A DNA stretch of 64,000 nucleotides from Bicyclus anynana (Eukaryota; Arthropoda; Insecta; Lepidoptera; Nymphalidae). Where the stretch lies: positions 1,922,001 to 1,986,000 of the forward strand of contig NC_069110.1 of assembly GCF_947172395.1 (NCBI RefSeq), given 5' to 3'. The notes beneath the pieces were generated by a model that was not told where the DNA came from, did no database searches, and saw only the letters and a program-made list of their open reading frames with translations. This document shows, in pieces, positions 11,507-23,220 of this stretch. Made by a program: the position numbers and the translations under genes. Position 1 is the stretch's first letter. Every line of letters starts with the position of its first letter.

Positions 11507-13322
11507 TTAAAAAAATGTCATCATCCATAATATAATAAAGTTCAAAATTGTGAATAGGCCAGCTAAACCAATTTAGAAATTGTGAAATCCTAAACTCCGT
11601 CGACGAAGAACCTCTCTGTTACATCACTAGAGGTAGTCTGAGAAGTCGTCAAACTGTGATTTGTCTGATTGTCCTACGACATAATTATAATCTATTTTAT
11701 TTCTTGTATCATTAGCTCGTGTAGAAGGCCTTTGGCGTAATAGAGCGGAAGTCAAAGGGCCTTTACCTACGCTGCTTCCTAGTCGAAGGCTGTCTAGTAT
11801 TAGCAAAGAAATATTTTACTACAATTTATTTTATAAAAAGTTACTTGCTAGAATGGGACTAGAGAGGGTAATTCATTATTCTGATTCAGTGTTCCTGTAG
11901 TCGAGGTCTACACACGAGGTATTACAGGGTCCCTACAAGGTCACCAGGGAGTTTGAGCGCGCAGAAGTTCTGACAGGTAAGCGTTCTTGGAGCCTAAGCT
12001 CGAATATCAGAGAAAAAAAGCGCTAGTATATTAGTACCCTACTCGGTTTCACCACCCGTCTTGTTTTCATTCGCATAGGAATACGGGGATATAATAAAGT
12101 CTATGTTAGCCGCTAATAATGTAGCTTTTCATTAGTGAACCAGTACGAGTGGTTTCGGCACTTATTTGTAACAAACAAAGAATCAAATCTCACCTCTTTA
12201 AAATTTCAGTTCAGAAAAATTGAACCTTTATTGTAGATTCGATGTAAAAAATGAATTAATCTTAGAATTCCAATCGTAATCGCCATAATTATGTAAAGTA
12301 TCATAAAAAGTAGGGTAACCAGATTGTCTGTTTGGTTGTAAGGAAAAATAAACAGTTAAGTGTGTTTTTTATCGTACTTTCAGCATGTGAGTTTCAAGTT
12401 AGTAAAATGACTGAAGTTAATTAGCTAGATTATTGAACGAAAAAGAAAGGAAAAAATCAAATTCAAACCACCATTCAAAATCTTTGTTAGATAGTACCTC
12501 CAAGATATAACTTTTAGTACGATATTACCTTTTTAAAAACACGTAGATTTTCTTTCTTATATATCGCGTTTAGGAAGAAAGAATTTAAAAATAAAATAAG
12601 TACACAATTTAATCCTAATTTTCCGACTCGTTTCTGAGGTCTCATAATAAATATTTTAGAAGAAGAAGAATTAATTGCTAGTCTATTAGATGCTATTGTA
12701 AAGTAAACATAATGGTCTACTCTTATTTTTTTCATACAAAATAAAATTACAATAAAAATGGGCAATGGGGGTAGGAATAAGACCTATTTTCATACCAACC
12801 AAATATACAAAAAAATCATTAAAATCAGTCGAGCTGTATCGAAAGAGAGCGAACAAGACCAAACACAATGTATACGGAATTTTTAAATATTACTTATCCC
12901 TTCTAATATTTAATATCTAATATTTTCAATCTGTTACCGTTTCACTGGACCTTGCAGCAAAACTTAGGCAACTAAAGTTTTAGCAATACCCGGAAAAAAT
13001 CATAGTTTCCACAGGATTAGCAAAAAAAGAATTTCACGCGAATGGAGTCTCAAGCACACGCTAGTATAAATATAAAAGATTTTAAGGTCACAGCAGACTG
13101 CCCCAGAGATGTCACCAATCCCGGATATTACGATTAGCTGGCAAACCTAGTTGTATCGGCAAGGTCTGCGCGAATCTCGGATTAAAAATAAACCGCGTCT
13201 GCTCTCGGGTGTGGGTAAACAAGAACCACTATCCACAGCCCGAAATATCCCGTCACGACGCTACGGGGCCGACGATCCGCTGTCCGCTCCGGAACCAATA
13301 TACTCTAAATTTGGTTAAGCTC
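11507..13322. other. no mobile element or gene recognised
   Basis: Mostly AT-rich unique DNA. The part at 13080-13310 is clearly more GC- and CpG-rich (GACGCTACGGGGCCGACGAT) than its surroundings. It has no long open frame and no motif I can name; it could be a decayed element or a regulatory block. Confidence 0.4.
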
Positions 13323-13333
13323 ATTAAAAACGA
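13323..13333. repeat. target-site duplication, left copy
   Basis: ATTAAAAACGA, repeated exactly at 14044-14054. The pair brackets the two-SINE composite as one unit. Confidence 0.85.
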
Positions 13334-13600
13334 AGCCGTGATAGCCCAGTGGATATGACTTCTGTCTCAGATACCGGAGGGTATGGTTTCGAATCCAAAC
13401 TTTTCACGTATCTCAAAACGGTGAAGGACAAATATCCTGAGGAAACCTTTATACCTGAGAATTTTCTTAATTCTCTACGAGTGTGAAGTCTGCAATCCGC
13501 ATTAGGCTTGCGTGGTGGACTATTGGCCTAACTCCTTTTCATTGTGAGATCATACTCGTGCACAACATTGAGCCGAATATGGGTAAATGATTTTGATGAT
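13334..13600 (+). mobile_element. SINE A, first unit of composite
   Basis: Head AGCCGTGATAGCCCAGTGG (box A) and box B-like GTTTCGAATCC. Lacks the segment GTTGTGTGCATTTTAAG, giving the junction TTTTCACGTATCTC shared with the copy at 18.25 kb. The tail ends GAATATGGGTAAATG then TTTTGATGAT. Confidence 0.9.
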
Positions 13601-13732
13601 CTGTGTGAAAGAGATTGTCTTTGCTGTTTTAACTTGGGTAAAAAAATACTTAGTTGTACTCGTAAGTACCAAGTATACGTAGGAATAGCGTGCAAATTAG
13701 ATTACATTAAAATATTAATTTGTATTATAAAA
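13601..13732 (+). repeat. non-SINE spacer carried in the composite
   Basis: Includes GTACTCGTAAGTACCAAGTA and TTACATTAAAATATTAATTT. Its reverse complement lies at 17940-18069 with few differences. It resembles no other sequence in the window, so it looks like single-copy flank carried along. Confidence 0.85.
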
Positions 13733-14043
13733 TACCGTGATAGCCCAGTGGACCTCTGTCTTCGATTTCGAGTGCGTAGGTTCGAATCCGGTCCGGGGCA
13801 TGCACCTCCATCTTTTCAGTTGTGTGCATTTTAAGAAATTAAATATCACGTGTCTCAAACGGTGAAGGAAAACATCGTGAGGAAACCTGCATACCAGAGA
13901 ATTTTCTTAATTCTCTGTGTGTGTGAAGTCTGCCAATCCGCATTAAGCCAGCGTGGTGGACTATTGGCCTAACCCCTTTCATTCTGAGAGGAGTCTCGAG
14001 CTCAACAGTGAGCCGAATATGGGTTGATAATGATATGATACGA
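13733..14043 (+). mobile_element. SINE A, second unit of composite
   Basis: Head CCGTGATAGCCCAGTGGACC lacks the usual ATATGA after box A, a deletion shared with the reversed copy at 17.9 kb. Box B GGTTCGAATCC is intact. Otherwise full length, ending ATGGGTTGATAATGATATGA. Confidence 0.95.
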
Positions 14044-14054
14044 ATTAAAAACGA
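14044..14054. repeat. target-site duplication, right copy
   Basis: ATTAAAAACGA, identical to 13323-13333. Confidence 0.85.
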
Positions 14055-14164
14055 TCGGACACTCCCGACGTTATGTCGACGATGTATAAAATGCAATTTT
14101 TGTATTACTAGTACGAGTACATAATACCTCTAATCTGTGACTTCATACGTAAAAATATAAACAG

Positions 14165-14310
14165 TCTGCCCCACTAGTGCGTTGCGTTGCGTCGTCGCAA
14201 CGGATCAACGTAATGTATGCCACACCTGCGTTGCGTTAACGTACGATGTCGAAGCGCAAGATTACGACGCATACACCCAGACAGTCTCAACAATTCATAC
14301 AAAACAAATG
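14165..14310 (+). mobile_element. dispersed element family M6
   Basis: Shares CCACACCTGCGTTGCGTTAA (GCATTGA in the other copy) and ACGCATACACCCAG...AGTCTCAACAAT with 53797-53950 in the same orientation. Rich in GTTGCGTTGCG motifs. Probably a MITE; its termini are not certain. Confidence 0.55.
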
Positions 14311-14391
14311 AGCATTCATCTACCGTTGAAACGTCACCTGCAACGGCTTAACGATTTATTGCGACATGTAATCTATACTAATTTATGTTCG

Positions 14392-14518
14392 GTGTAGCAT
14401 GGTGCGGATGACAGTCGCTCGTATGACGTTCATAATACTTATCATTCTCGAGAATCGCGGCAAACTTTCAAGAGTGAAACGAACTGTCGCCCGCACCATG
14501 CTATAGCGCACGAACTGT
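14392..14518 (+). mobile_element. MITE with GCATGGTGCGG termini (family M3)
   Basis: The left end GTAGCATGGTGCGGATGACA and right end (reversed) GCTATAGCATGGTGCGGGCG form terminal inverted repeats of about 25 bp. A second copy in opposite orientation is at 29064-29185, sharing GCCGCGATTC and TTTCACTCTTGAAAGTTTG inside. Confidence 0.75.
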
Positions 14519-14682
14519 AATATTATAAAGTGGTTTTGTGGTTTCGTAGGGAGTAATCTCTAAATCTACTGAGCCGATTTCTAATTTTCTTTTTTATTAC
14601 TTGTGAGTGTCATAGACTTTTTTATCCCCGTATTCTCACGGGAACGGAAACTATGCGAGTAAAACTGAAAGGCATCGGCTAG
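14519..14682 (+). mobile_element. Helitron-like element
   Basis: Starts near AATATTATAAAGTGG, contains TCTACTGAGCCGATTTC and TCCCCGTATTCTCACGGGAA, and ends GGCATCGGCTAG followed by T. It abuts the M3 MITE. Diverged from the Lep1-type copies. Confidence 0.6.
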
Positions 14683-14691
14683 TATCAAACA

Positions 14692-14835
14692 GTGGCATTT
14701 TAATACTGTGACGGATGTGTGTAAGGAATTGAAACAGCGCTATCTAGTGGCACTACTGCTCAACTGTTTCAACTCCATATAAATTCGCGTTTACGTTAAC
14801 GCGATCGTCCCAGTACAAAAATATTGAAAATTCCC
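14692..14835 (+). mobile_element. MITE family M5
   Basis: Shares GGAATTGAAACAGCGC, GTGGCACTACTGC and AAAATATTGAAAA with 18947-19072. The ends are roughly inverted (CAGTGGCATTTTAATACTG against a reversed TGGGAATTTTCAATATTTTT). The palindromic core TTACGTTAACGCG is present in both copies. Confidence 0.6.
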
Positions 14836-15159
14836 AGAACTCAACACACTAATGGATCACCGCTTTACCTCTTAATAAATTTTCAAAAGTGTGACTTTTA
14901 ATATAACAACTAATTGCCTCTCCACCGTTTCCTTTGTCGGCATCGTGTCTCACAAGAATGCCATTCACAAAAACAAGTAGCTGTATGAATTGGAGACACT
15001 TTTCCCGTGACGCAATCGTCTGGCCGCCCCCCTCCGCTGGCGCCGACGTATGGGAACAGGGTCACCCGGGAGCACAGACTACCTACGCAATCGAAGATAA
15101 TGCGCGTAGATACTCTTACTTTTTAAGCTCCTTATACAAAAGAGGGTGTAATTACTTTT

Positions 15160-15225
15160 CTTTTTTAACCGATTTTAAAAAAGGAGGAGGTTCTACGTTC
15201 GGCTGTATGTTTTTTTTTCTCTCTC
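15160..15225 (-). mobile_element. repeat family K terminus
   Basis: TTTTTTAACCGATTTTAAAA then AAGGAGGAGGTT, the reverse complement of the end of the 10.0-10.2 kb copy. Confidence 0.55.
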
Positions 15226-15979
15226 TCTGTTACCTATTACCTATTTACGTGACTAATTAGTTATTAAACTTTAACCCAAACTTACAATATATTATTATTA
15301 TTATACTAATATAATATCCAATAACTTAATTCAATATATTATATGTTGTAAAACGGACTCTACCGCCGCGAATTCAGAAGGGATTTTCATTATATTTTCA
15401 CCAATAGTGATTCCTGTGGAAGGTTTTAGGAATATAATTTTTCAAAGGAGACCGACCATTTTGTGCCCAGCACGTAACAGAAAAAAATAAATGACGGAAA
15501 ATTCTTTATTTAATAATAAATCAATTCACCAAAAATAATTAGAATTCATAGTTGCTAATTTTTTTTGGAAATATACTGTGTTTTTGAAGTCGTGCGTTTT
15601 TTATACAACCTTGATTATGCAACTTTCAATAAAACTGAAATTAAACCAGTCTAAAACTGATATTATTATTTATTAGATGATACTAATTTGGATATTGTAA
15701 CGGTTCATTAATTAAATTTGGGCACATTAAGCTATGAAAAATGATATTTCTCTTATAAGTAAATTCATTGTATCAATGTTTTCATTGTTCAAAGAGTCGT
15801 AAAGGTGAGACGGCTTTGGAGCTTCCATCAAAAGCCTTCCTTTGATATATATAAACAAAAACACGCGTGGTAAAATATAACTCTTTTAAGATCTACATAA
15901 ATATTCCTCGAAGACATGCAATATCCATTTAATCTTCTCAGAAATGGTCACGTACAATGCAAATATACAATTTTCTCAT

Positions 15980-16006
15980 GTACGAAGTCGCGGGCGTCCG
16001 CTATCT
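15980..16006 (+). mobile_element. Helitron 3' end fragment
   Basis: ACGAAGTCGCGGGCGTCCGC followed by TA, the hairpin-forming 3' terminus seen intact at 57.55 kb. The body upstream is not recognisable. Confidence 0.6.
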
Positions 16007-16675
16007 AATAATTATTTACAAATTATTTTATTTTCTATGTGCCGAAAGCCGGTCTAATAGGGATGATGACGGTTTTTTTAAATTGTATATAAATTAAGAG
16101 CAATTTTGTAAAAGTAACAGGGTATCTGCGATCATTACTTTCGGAGCTACAGGGATTTAAAGGGTCAGATTTGCGGCGCTGCCGCGGATCCCTGAAAAAC
16201 GCCCGATACAAAATGTTACGATTTAATGACGTCGTAGGTACATAAAGATCATTAGATTTGTATGGGCGTTCAAATAAAATTACTAATATCTTTGTTAATT
16301 GTGCGTTTATGTTTATAGTTCACTTATACAAAAATGTCACATTTAATGCACGGAAGCTAAAACTGTATGAATTTTCATCGAATTACGATAAAAGATTTTT
16401 TAATAGATTTAGAAATTTTATAATCTTATTTATTTTGCAATTCATAATCTTATTTATTATCCAGGGAATCTTTGCTTTTTATGAATAAATTAGTTAACAT
16501 TGACCTTATATACCCGAATGTATGATAAAAATCAATATATTCAAACCTAGTCTTCATCCCCATTCCGTCCACAGCCTTATCTTCCTTCCTCTTCTTAAAT
16601 TATTAATCTAATTAAAATAATGTAGACCGAGTTCTTAAAAGATTTTCTATATGTAGACGGTACTCGCATTTTTAC

Positions 16676-16760
16676 AGCTCGTGCGGATTAACTTGACACC
16701 TGGCTCGAATGATGTTTGTACTGTGTTTGTGTTTGGTAGCCAAGTTAATGCGCACGAGTT
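16676..16760. mobile_element. short MITE or fold-back element (family M2)
   Basis: The left arm AGCTCGTGCGGATTAACTTG (16676 on) pairs with the right arm, reversed AACTCGTGCGCATTAACTTG, over about 25 bp with four or five mismatches. The loop is about 35 bp. Single copy in this window. Confidence 0.6.
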
Positions 16761-17649
16761 ATACGTTCGCGTTGCATTGTTAGCGATCATCAAGCGAATG
16801 TGAAAGGCGGTATTTGGGATACGGCGTCTGCCTTACCGACAACACTGTTGGCCTTGGCCTCTTTGATTACAATAAATACAGACAATTGGTGCGCCTACAC
16901 AAGGGTAAGTGCAAACCGTACGAGCTCTTCTGGCATGCCCTAACGCTTTTCTATCGTCACGTATTAATGGAATTCATAGCTCGAATACGGAATTATCTTT
17001 TACATAATGAAGACGCGAAGCATCAATACATTTAAATAAAATCGAAGTAACTGTATGTAATGTCATATGGCAGACACCCACAGATTCTATTTACACTGCC
17101 CAGCAGGTAGCGTAGTGACACATAAAGTCCTTTCATGAAAAAAGTCCCTCAGAAGTCGGTAGTTTTTGAGTTTCTAACATTCTTACAAACAGACTTTGCT
17201 TATTTGACTATAATTATATTTTAGACAAAAAAAAATATAATGATGTGCTGCGCAGTTTCTCGGTATTATACAATATACTGATATATAATTATAGTAATGT
17301 ACTTAGGTGGAAATAATCGAAATGATGTAATAAGAAGCAAAATTATACCATCTATGTTTTATATCCTTTGTGTTGAAGCCAAATGCTGAAACGATCATTC
17401 ATCACGAACACAATAGAATTGTCTGTTAACTATATAGGTATACACATACATGTATAGATATAATATTTGTGTATACGTCGTGGACTATTTACGTATCATT
17501 AGGGTTAAACATCAAGTGATCCTAGTAAAATGAGGCCACACCAAGGCATTGTTAATATAATTTTTATTTATATAGATATAATATATTTTTAGGTGTGTAA
17601 TGTATATATGTACCGGGAATACTCCAACGTTTTAGACGTATTTTATAAT

Positions 17650-18353
17650 AATAATATCAACCCGTATTCGGCTCACTGAGCACGAGTCTCCTCTCAGAAT
17701 GGGAGGAGTTAGGCCACCACGCTGCCCCAATTCGGATTGGCAGACTTCACACACTTAGAGAATTAAGAAAATTCTCTGGTATGCAGGTTTCCTCACGATG
17801 TTTTCCTCCACTGTTTGAGACACGTGATATTTAATTTCTTAAAATATACACAACAAAAAAGTTGGAGATGCATGCCCCGGACCGGATTCGAACCTACGCA
17901 CTCGAAATCGAAGACAGAGGTCCACTGGGCTATCACGGTATTTTATAATACAAATTAATATTTTAATGTAATCTAATTTGTACGCTATAGGTATACTTGG
18001 TACTTACGAGTACAACTGAGTATTTTTTTTTCCCAAGTTAAAATAGCAAAGACGATGTCTTTCACACAGATCATCAAAATCATTAACCCATATTCAGCTC
18101 AATGTTGAGCACGAGTATGATCTCACAATGAAAAGAAGTTAGGCCAATAGTCCACCACGCAAGCCCAATGCGGATTGCAGACTTCACACTCGTAGAGAAT
18201 TAAGAAAATTCTCAGGTATAAAGGTTTCCTCACGATGTTTGTCCTTCACCGTTTTGAGATACGTGAAAAGTTGGAGATACATGTCCCGGATCGGATTCAA
18301 AACTACGCCCTCCGAATTTAAGGCAGAGGTTATATCCTGGGTTATCGCGGCTC
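17650..18353 (-). mobile_element. SINE A-spacer-SINE A composite, copy 2
   Basis: Reverse complement of the 13334-14043 composite: second SINE at 17650-17939, spacer 17940-18069, first SINE 18070-18353. It shares the diagnostic deletions (TTTTCACGTATCTC junction; missing ATATGA after box A) and the spacer. Similarity stops at the SINE outer ends. I could not find a convincing target-site duplication for this copy. Confidence 0.85.
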
Positions 18354-18946
18354 ATAACACACAGAACAGAAAACGCTAAAGCCGGCGCTTTAGGTCGTTT
18401 GCCATTCAGTTCAATTCAGACGGTGATGGTATCGCCAGGCTCGGAATTTCATTGTGTTTTAACTTGCTTTCTACTAAACTCTTACAACCGGTTCGCGGCG
18501 GTTTGCATCGGCTGACGAGTATGTACGACTGTTGGGTAGAGTCGAGTTAAGTTTATAAATACGATGCATTGTGAATGAGAAATTGATGTATTCTCAGTGG
18601 ATATTGTTCCGATGGTGTATTGTTCGTGTGACACACGAGAACGACTACATTCTGTGAAATGAAGGTTGAATTTGTTTTGAGTTGATTGAAACACCAGTTC
18701 TTTTAAAATTATGATTTGCTTTTAAAAGCACTTAACGCTTGATTGCCCTCTAATCTTATGATAATCTAAATATAGGTACTCGAAGTTCATCCAAGTAAAA
18801 CTTGGTGAGCGAAATGCTTGTTTTGTCAACCTTTACTATTAAAGGCAAACGAAATTAGACCTACTAGTTGGGCTATTCACTAAAAGAAAAAAACTAACAA
18901 ACAAATAATTACGAGTATCTCTATTGACACTTTTACTGAGGGCCTA

Positions 18947-19072
18947 GTGGCAGTTTGATACTGTTACGCGTTAACGTAAACGAGAATTTCTATGGAATTG
19001 AAACAGCGCCATATAGTGGCACTACTGCAACAACTGTTCACAGTATGAAAATATTGAAAACTCCCACTAGGC
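18947..19072 (+). mobile_element. MITE family M5
   Basis: Second copy of the 14692-14835 family: TTGATACTGTTACGCGTTAA, GGAATTGAAACAGCGCCATA, then AGTATGAAAATATTGAAAAC. The ends read AGTGGCAGTTT and, at the right, AACTCCCACT. Confidence 0.6.
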
Positions 19073-19389
19073 AACTGTTAATATATACTCTTCTGTACAA
19101 GAAATTAAACTTCTTACTAGTGTCCCGAAGTTGCGAAGCTGGTGTTTTCACTACTTATCCTCAAAGTGCATATTTTAGCCGTCTATTTTAATTATTTTCA
19201 CGTTCAGAAATTGAAAATTAATGATGTAAAAAAAATCTGATTAGAATTAAACCTTGCCAGCCCAATAAAACTTATGACAATAGTAAAAAACTTACTTTTA
19301 GTTTGCGTATAATTTTGGGTAATTTTTATTATACCTACGCTACTTCGCCTGCGTGGATCCTTTATTTAAAAGTGGAGTATCACACCAAT

Positions 19390-19562
19390 CGGTGAAGGAA
19401 AACATCGTGAGGAAACCTGCATACCAGAGAATTATCTTAATTCTCTGCGTGTGTGAAGTCTGCCAATCCGCATTGGGCCAGCGTGGTGGACTATTGGCCT
19501 AACCCCTCTCATTCTGAGAGGAGACTCGAGCTCAGCAGTGAGCCGAATATGGGTTGATGACT
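19390..19562 (+). mobile_element. SINE A, 5' truncated
   Basis: Starts at CGGTGAAGGAAAACATCGTG and keeps the 3' half through GAGCCGAATATGGGTTGATG. Box A and B are absent. Close to consensus, so fairly young. Confidence 0.92.
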
Positions 19563-21223
19563 TATATATCACACCATGCATTATATTGTTATGCTTTATT
19601 GATTTGAAATTTTCCAACTCTCAACGAATTATCGTCGTATTTTAACCAATTTACACATAATACTGACAAAAATACTTAAACCTTCCTCTTGAAGTTATCT
19701 ATACATATATTGGTGAAAACCGAATGCAGATCCGTTCTGTAGTTTTCGAGTTTATTGCGAACATGGAGAGACAAAAATATTTTTTAAAAACATATTAAAT
19801 TATAATATACATTATACAGGTATGTATAGATAATATCTATACATAATCTGTACAAGTATGTATAGATTATAAAATACCTATTTTCACATACTTCAAAATC
19901 ATTTAGCATCGGCGAAACTAGGTACGTTGGGTAAACACATTTACCCAATATAGTCACTGATATGAAAATTTCCATCCACTTCAACAGTATCTATATTTAT
20001 ATTTTGATATATGAGTGCCAACTGCCATTAACAATATCGTAAAGGGCTAGGACATTATATTTTATGGACATTTTCACAGTGGACGCCACGATTTTCATTC
20101 GTTCGCCATAGCCAGTCAAAGATCATCATAAAATCATAGATAGCTAAAGATGTCAACGTCTCGCAATGTCTGGAAGAGGGGCATATTAACATGTTTCTAT
20201 ATATAGAGGAAAATTTAAATTTTTCAACATTGTTATATTAATGTGCAATTGTCAATTATTTTATTTGAATATTTTTTTATAGTAAGTTTACGATTTTGTT
20301 TATAGTATAAAACGCCATTTGGCGATTCATATCTATATTTGAAGCGATAACACTATGAAGTTCTACTTAATTGAAAATAATGAAGAAAAATCGACATCTC
20401 ATAAAATTTGTATGGAACCTTCGATGGCTGGCTTGGTTTTGATTAACGGTATCCCAATTCTGACTGAACGTTCAGCAGGCCAATTCCCTAACTTTGACGG
20501 ATATTAGTGGACTTAAGCTTTTGTTAGTAATTCGTAAGTCACGTGATTTCGTATTCACGATTTAATTAAGAGTTCCTAACTAATGAAATTTGATATTTAG
20601 GTAAAAATGTCATCTTGTTCCTAATGACAACCCTTCGTAGATATCATGGTAGGCAGATGACTTTGCTCGGTTGACATTATGATTTTTGTTAACAATGGGA
20701 TTTACGAAATACGGAAAATGCGGTTGTTAATTATAGTAGGTAGCTAACATACGTCAAAGTTAAAATAATTGACGGTCAGGACAGTACAACGACTGTCGCG
20801 TTTACTAGGTATTAAAAATAAGTACTAAAGTAAACTTAAGTATACGCCCTTTTAATAAAGATTATCCATAGATAGGGAAGGTATGCACCTATTATTATTC
20901 TATTTACAGAGATCATTACTGATTGTTTTCTGAAGCGATTATATATTTGATATTTATTGTTTTGTATCAAAGTTATTCCTGTCATCTGTCTGTATTTCCT
21001 TTTGTCTGCGCCATCGCCATCAAGTCGTAAAGTTGATAAAGGACGTAAAACTTGGTTGAAACGCTGCTTCATTTACCGTTTTATTTCCTTACTGTATTTA
21101 TCGGAAATTTGTAAATGTATTTTTGGAAAAGATTCAAACCTTATAAACGATTACATTACAAGCGGTTTGGAAAAAAAAACCAAACTCAATACAAATCGTT
21201 TATTTCATAAATTACTATTATAG
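19563..21223. other. no mobile element or gene recognised
   Basis: AT-rich unique DNA. Small diverged repeats of TATACATA type occur near 19800-19870. The open frames at 20836-21072 (minus) and 20957-21223 (plus) overlap and have no motif. Confidence 0.4.
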
Positions 21224-21284
21224 ATTCTGAGAGCAGACTCGTGCTCAGCAGTGAGGCGAATATGGGTTGTTCATGATGATGATA
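21224..21284 (+). mobile_element. SINE A 3' end fragment
   Basis: TTCTGAGAGCAGACTCGTGC through GCGAATATGGGTTGTT and a short ATGATGATGAT tail. Confidence 0.8.
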
Positions 21285-22019
21285 ATTTGTAAAGTTTACC
21301 TACAATAATATTTATTAACGTTACGTACGTGCTATTAAGTTATTTCATCCATGAAAACTGCATTAAAATACGTCCATGCATCGAACGTAGATCATTAGAT
21401 GGGCCCCGAAGCGTCGTGGAATTGTCATTGATTTCGCAAATACTTACTTACGAGTGGAAAGTAACAAGTTTCTCATTATATTCGTGTTGCGGGTTGTGTT
21501 TTTGCACTTCCGAAATGATCACGAAGGCATAATTATGGGACTAAACAAGAAAAATACTGTATAATTTTTTTTTAGTTACAGCATGCGCTTGTTGCATACT
21601 AAATTAAGATGTGCGTGCACGTTTTTGAGTAATGACATAACATTGTGTGTTCTTTAATATGGAGAGGCCCATCTAACGATTTATATCGATGCGTTCAGGA
21701 GTATCGGAGACTAAAATTTTCGTACTCTACGCAAGCGCATGATGCCACTATCAATATCATTAGTCACTCAACGTTATCATACTATATTTACTTTCAAGAT
21801 GAATCAAGAACACACTGATAAAGTTTGCAAGCTGATAAATGATAACGCTAATTGCTTTATAGCTAAGCCGTGTTTTATTAACTATTCCCCAAAACCATAG
21901 ACAGATAACACTAAAATCAATATTACTGAAATTGGTATCTACTTTGGGAACATTGAAATAAAAAGTAGCCTTTGTGATTTTCCACAGTACGTTCTAATCT
22001 AAACTTTATTTAAGAGCAA

Positions 22020-22240
22020 AAGCTTGCTACAGGGCTTACTAGACACTCAGTGAGCGATGGAGCGAGATATGCATGGAATTTATCTGCATGATCGACTCAA
22101 AAATGACGAGATCCGCTAAACCAAAGACACTGCTATAGTCGAAGATACATCGCGAAGTTATGGCAATGGGTAGGCTACATTGTTCGAAGAGCCGATGAAC
22201 ATTGGGGTCCCAAGGTGCTGGATTGGTCTATATATAATAT
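22020..22240 (+). pseudogene. RTE-clade LINE C-terminal relic
   Basis: Contains AATGACGAGATCCGCTAAAC, GGCAATGGGTAGGCTACATT and GGGGTCCCAAGGTGCTGGAT, matching the RTE 3' coding part at 59.0-59.1 kb (NDEIRR, WQW, GPKVL motifs). Stops and shifts break it. Both ends are truncated. Confidence 0.7.
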
Positions 22241-22590
22241 ATCTATCGATCTATTCAATACATAGATTCGTAACTTTACCACAAAGTGAAGTAATTGTTC
22301 TTCAATTGGGGCCGAAAATACCCAATACCGAAGCACTAATTGATATAATTTTTGCACTTCAACCAAGTCAACTGTCAACCAAGATGGTCTCGGTTTTACA
22401 ACAGTGTATGTTGTCAGTGCTTCAGGGAAGTAAGCATATTGAAGCGATTTTAAACTAGAAGCCCGAATTTTTTTAGTGCGAACTTTTGTTCGTTTTGAAT
22501 CACCGTGATATAACAGATTTGTCATTGTTTAGTTTACATAATGATAATAAAGTTATGGTGGTAATTAAATACACAAAATTTAAATTATCT

Positions 22591-22622
22591 GTTCATCATC
22601 ATCATCATATCAGCCGATGGAT
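22591..22622 (-). mobile_element. RTE LINE 3' tail scrap
   Basis: TCATCATCATCATATCAGCC followed by GATGG, the reversed terminus of the RTE family with about 30 bp left, followed by GGAT repeats. Confidence 0.55.
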
Positions 22623-23220
22623 GGATGGATTTTAAACCAAGTAATGATCGCTATCAGATCTTGACTGGCTCTGAGAAACGAGGGTGTAACACCACGTACT
22701 TTCTAATTTTGGACTGCTACTGAGAAGTTGTTGAAAGGAAGAAAATAGCTAGCCAAAACAGAACACGCTACCACTGCCAATAATGCAGAAAATATTGAAA
22801 TAGACGACGTTTGTACTATTCTGTGCCTATTATGAGTTATGTACCTAAATATGAAAATTTATTATACAAAATTGTAACGTCCTTACATATGTAGCTGAAA
22901 TAACTGAAAATAATTCGCATTTCGTGAATTTAAACTGGGTCAATCGCATCATAAGTAGGTAAAGGTCACGACTGCCATAGATAGCTTTTTGGCAACTTCT
23001 GCTATAATAAAACTGTTTTTGTTTCCCTGAAATTAATTTTATTGTACTAAAACTATAAATAACTAATTCTAGTTCTTTGGTGATGCGAAAATACCAGGTT
23101 ATCCCTACACCTTTAAATAACCGCTGTTTTTGAACCCCTATGCTAAATGAGGGTTGTTATCAGTTTGACCTTTTTATAGGTCTGTCTGTATATCTGTGGC
23201 ACCGTAACGCTTTTTATTCT

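Larger units (their letters stand above)
13334..14043 (+). mobile_element. SINE A-spacer-SINE A composite, copy 1
   Basis: Two SINE A units (13334-13600 and 13733-14043) with about 130 bp of non-SINE DNA between them. The same order, spacer and internal deletions recur reversed at 17650-18353. The whole unit, not either SINE alone, is bounded by the 11 bp duplication ATTAAAAACGA. This is what insertion of a single read-through transcript, from the first SINE promoter to the second SINE tail, would leave. Confidence 0.85.

Noticed and set aside
18554..18598. TATAAAT with a downstream TCAGT initiator-like motif
   Set aside because: Spacing of about 42 bp is too long for a TATA-initiator pair, and no exon follows.
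22175..22525. 116-codon minus frame antisense to an RTE relic
   Set aside because: Shadow of the plus-strand RTE fragment and adjoining AT-rich DNA.
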